Of a DNA stretch of 64,000 bases, positions 63,501 to 64,000 are shown piece by piece. The notes beneath the pieces were generated by a model. The model had not been told where the DNA came from. It made no database searches and worked only from the letters and a program-made list of their open reading frames with translations. A program made the translations under genes and the position numbers. Source of the stretch: an uncultured Bacteroidales bacterium (GTDB lineage Bacteria > Bacteroidota > Bacteroidia > Bacteroidales > UBA932); contig CAKUVA010000006.1 in the NCBI GenBank assembly GCA_934693135.1, forward strand, positions 1-64,000, written 5' to 3'. Each line of letters opens with the position of its first letter. The stretch's first letter is position 1.

Positions 63501-63589
63501 AATCCGTACGGCGAAAACGTTTTATTCCGTACAAAGAGACTATCAAACAAGATTCCGTTCGGAAATAACGTTTTAATCCGAACGGAATC
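63501..63589. repeat. Paired palindromic intergenic repeat, locus C
   Basis: Unit C1 (63501-63532) has arms CCGTACGG and CCGTAC around AAAACGTTTTATT. Unit C2 (63551-63589) has ten-base arms GATTCCGTTC and GAACGGAATC, with GG and CC next to them, around AAATAACGTTTTAAT. C2 is the best-formed copy. The pair lies between the convergent kinase gene and the gene at 63619. Confidence 0.75.
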
Positions 63590-63618
63590 TTTATCTTGAG
63601 CCACCGAGACGAGTCGAA

Positions 63619-64000
63619 TCACTTCAGTAATGAATTCAGATAAGCTTCATCGACGTCAGGCACAGTGATGCTGTCTCCAGAATCCCTGACAGAACGGATA
63701 TAAGAATTCATTTCATCAAGGTTTTTTCTCAACGAATTGAAGACTGACTGCGAGACATTTATTTCCTCCGGAGACTTCAATGAACAGACATAGTAGCCGT
63801 CTAACAGTTTCACATGGTTATAAAACCTGTATATGGCAGCTCTGGCCAGGACAAGTCTGGCTTCCAAATCTGAAGATTTCGTCGCAAGACTTGATTGTTC
63901 CGCGGCAATGCTTTCTATGTCAATGTCTATGAAACTGCTGTCCATCAGAACCTTCTTCACGTCGAGATTTTCATTGGCAATGTTCTGTGTCTTTCTATTT
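63619..64000 (-). CDS. Unknown protein, 5' part beyond the window
   Basis: The frame is open from the right edge of the window to the stop at 63619; at least 126 codons are visible. The piece is mostly helical, charged, with SSLATKSSDLEARLVLARAAIYRFYNHVKLLDGYYVC. No domain recognised. A GTG at 63960 is in frame, but the frame continues upstream off the window, so the gene is partial here. Confidence 0.6.
   Translation of the reverse strand, partial: NRKTQNIANENLDVKKVLMDSSFIDIDIESIAAEQSSLATKSSDLEARLVLARAAIYRFYNHVKLLDGYYVCSLKSPEEINVSQSVFNSLRKNLDEMNSYIRSVRDSGDSITVPDVDEAYLNSLLK

Noticed and set aside
1..64000. CRISPR arrays, rRNA genes, insertion sequences with transposase, integrase genes
   Set aside because: I looked for regularly spaced repeats, rRNA core motifs and transposase or integrase signatures and saw none.

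Overview
The window is chromosomal DNA of a member of the Bacteroidota, most likely order Bacteroidales. The evidence is the recurring promoter element TAnnTTTG (the Bacteroidetes -7 box) in front of many genes, fimbrillin-like DUF6562 lipoproteins with a DUF3575 partner, a FeoA-FeoB fusion, a fused DAHP synthase/chorismate mutase, a topoisomerase I with C-terminal glycine-rich repeats, and outer-membrane beta-barrel proteins of the TonB-plug type. I cannot name the genus. Most of the window is compact core genome; the accessory parts are the left end (1-6600) and a small island at 44216-47430.

Layout. 1-216: a pair of palindromic repeats and a terminator. 217-6581 (minus): a surface-structure operon with a DUF3575 outer-membrane protein whose frame is broken at a G10 tract, a FimB/Mfa2-like lipoprotein, and two DUF6562 lipoproteins with beta-helix C-termini, the last one split. 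6744-10062: pfkA, dusB, lpxK. 10124-14330 (minus): the phenylalanine/tyrosine operon pheA - aminotransferase - tyrA - DAHP synthase/chorismate mutase, preceded by what looks like a complete ribosome-mediated attenuator. 14366-15656 (minus): pyrH-frr. 15787-17619: an isolated succinate dehydrogenase/fumarate reductase cytochrome b gene and a YtxH/holin-like trio. 17616-23086: aminopeptidase P, hemW, a coiled-coil membrane protein, small DUF genes. 23089-30258: an M16-like protein without its catalytic motif, a TPR protein, a U32 peptidase-family protein and a lipoprotein. 30369-34664 (minus): pbp1A - ddl - prmC. 34770-38450: topA, an Lrp/AsnC regulator, ispD. 38536-44220: the cell-shape operon mreB-mreC-mreD-mrdA-rodA. 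44216-47430: a 49-bp duplication of the rodA 3' end and a degraded outer-membrane protein gene. 47623-54792: fabG, tRNA-Leu(TAA), two acyl-CoA synthetase-like enzymes, a deoxynucleoside kinase, two hypothetical secreted proteins, queH. 54793-59257: a candidate small RNA, then a hemerythrin/LuxR-regulator/DUF4491/FeoAB cluster. 59258-64000: an SGNH hydrolase, an organophosphate transporter, a metallo-hydrolase, a second deoxynucleoside kinase and a gene running off the right edge, with two more copies of the palindromic repeat pair.

The most interesting signals are: (i) the attenuator before pheA, with a 28-residue leader peptide carrying nine Phe/Tyr codons, a terminator hairpin, and a 7-bp antiterminator pairing placed where a terminating ribosome would cover it; (ii) the G10 tract in the DUF3575 gene, where 8 or 11 Gs would restore one 407-residue protein, suggesting slipped-strand phase variation of a surface operon; (iii) a family of paired palindromic intergenic repeats found three times at gene 3' ends; (iv) a candidate orphan small RNA upstream of the hemerythrin gene; (v) several genes whose -7 box lies only 4-7 bases from the start codon, predicting leaderless messages. 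Recognised -7 boxes were used to correct several start codons. All functions are inferred by reading the sequence; no database search was possible.
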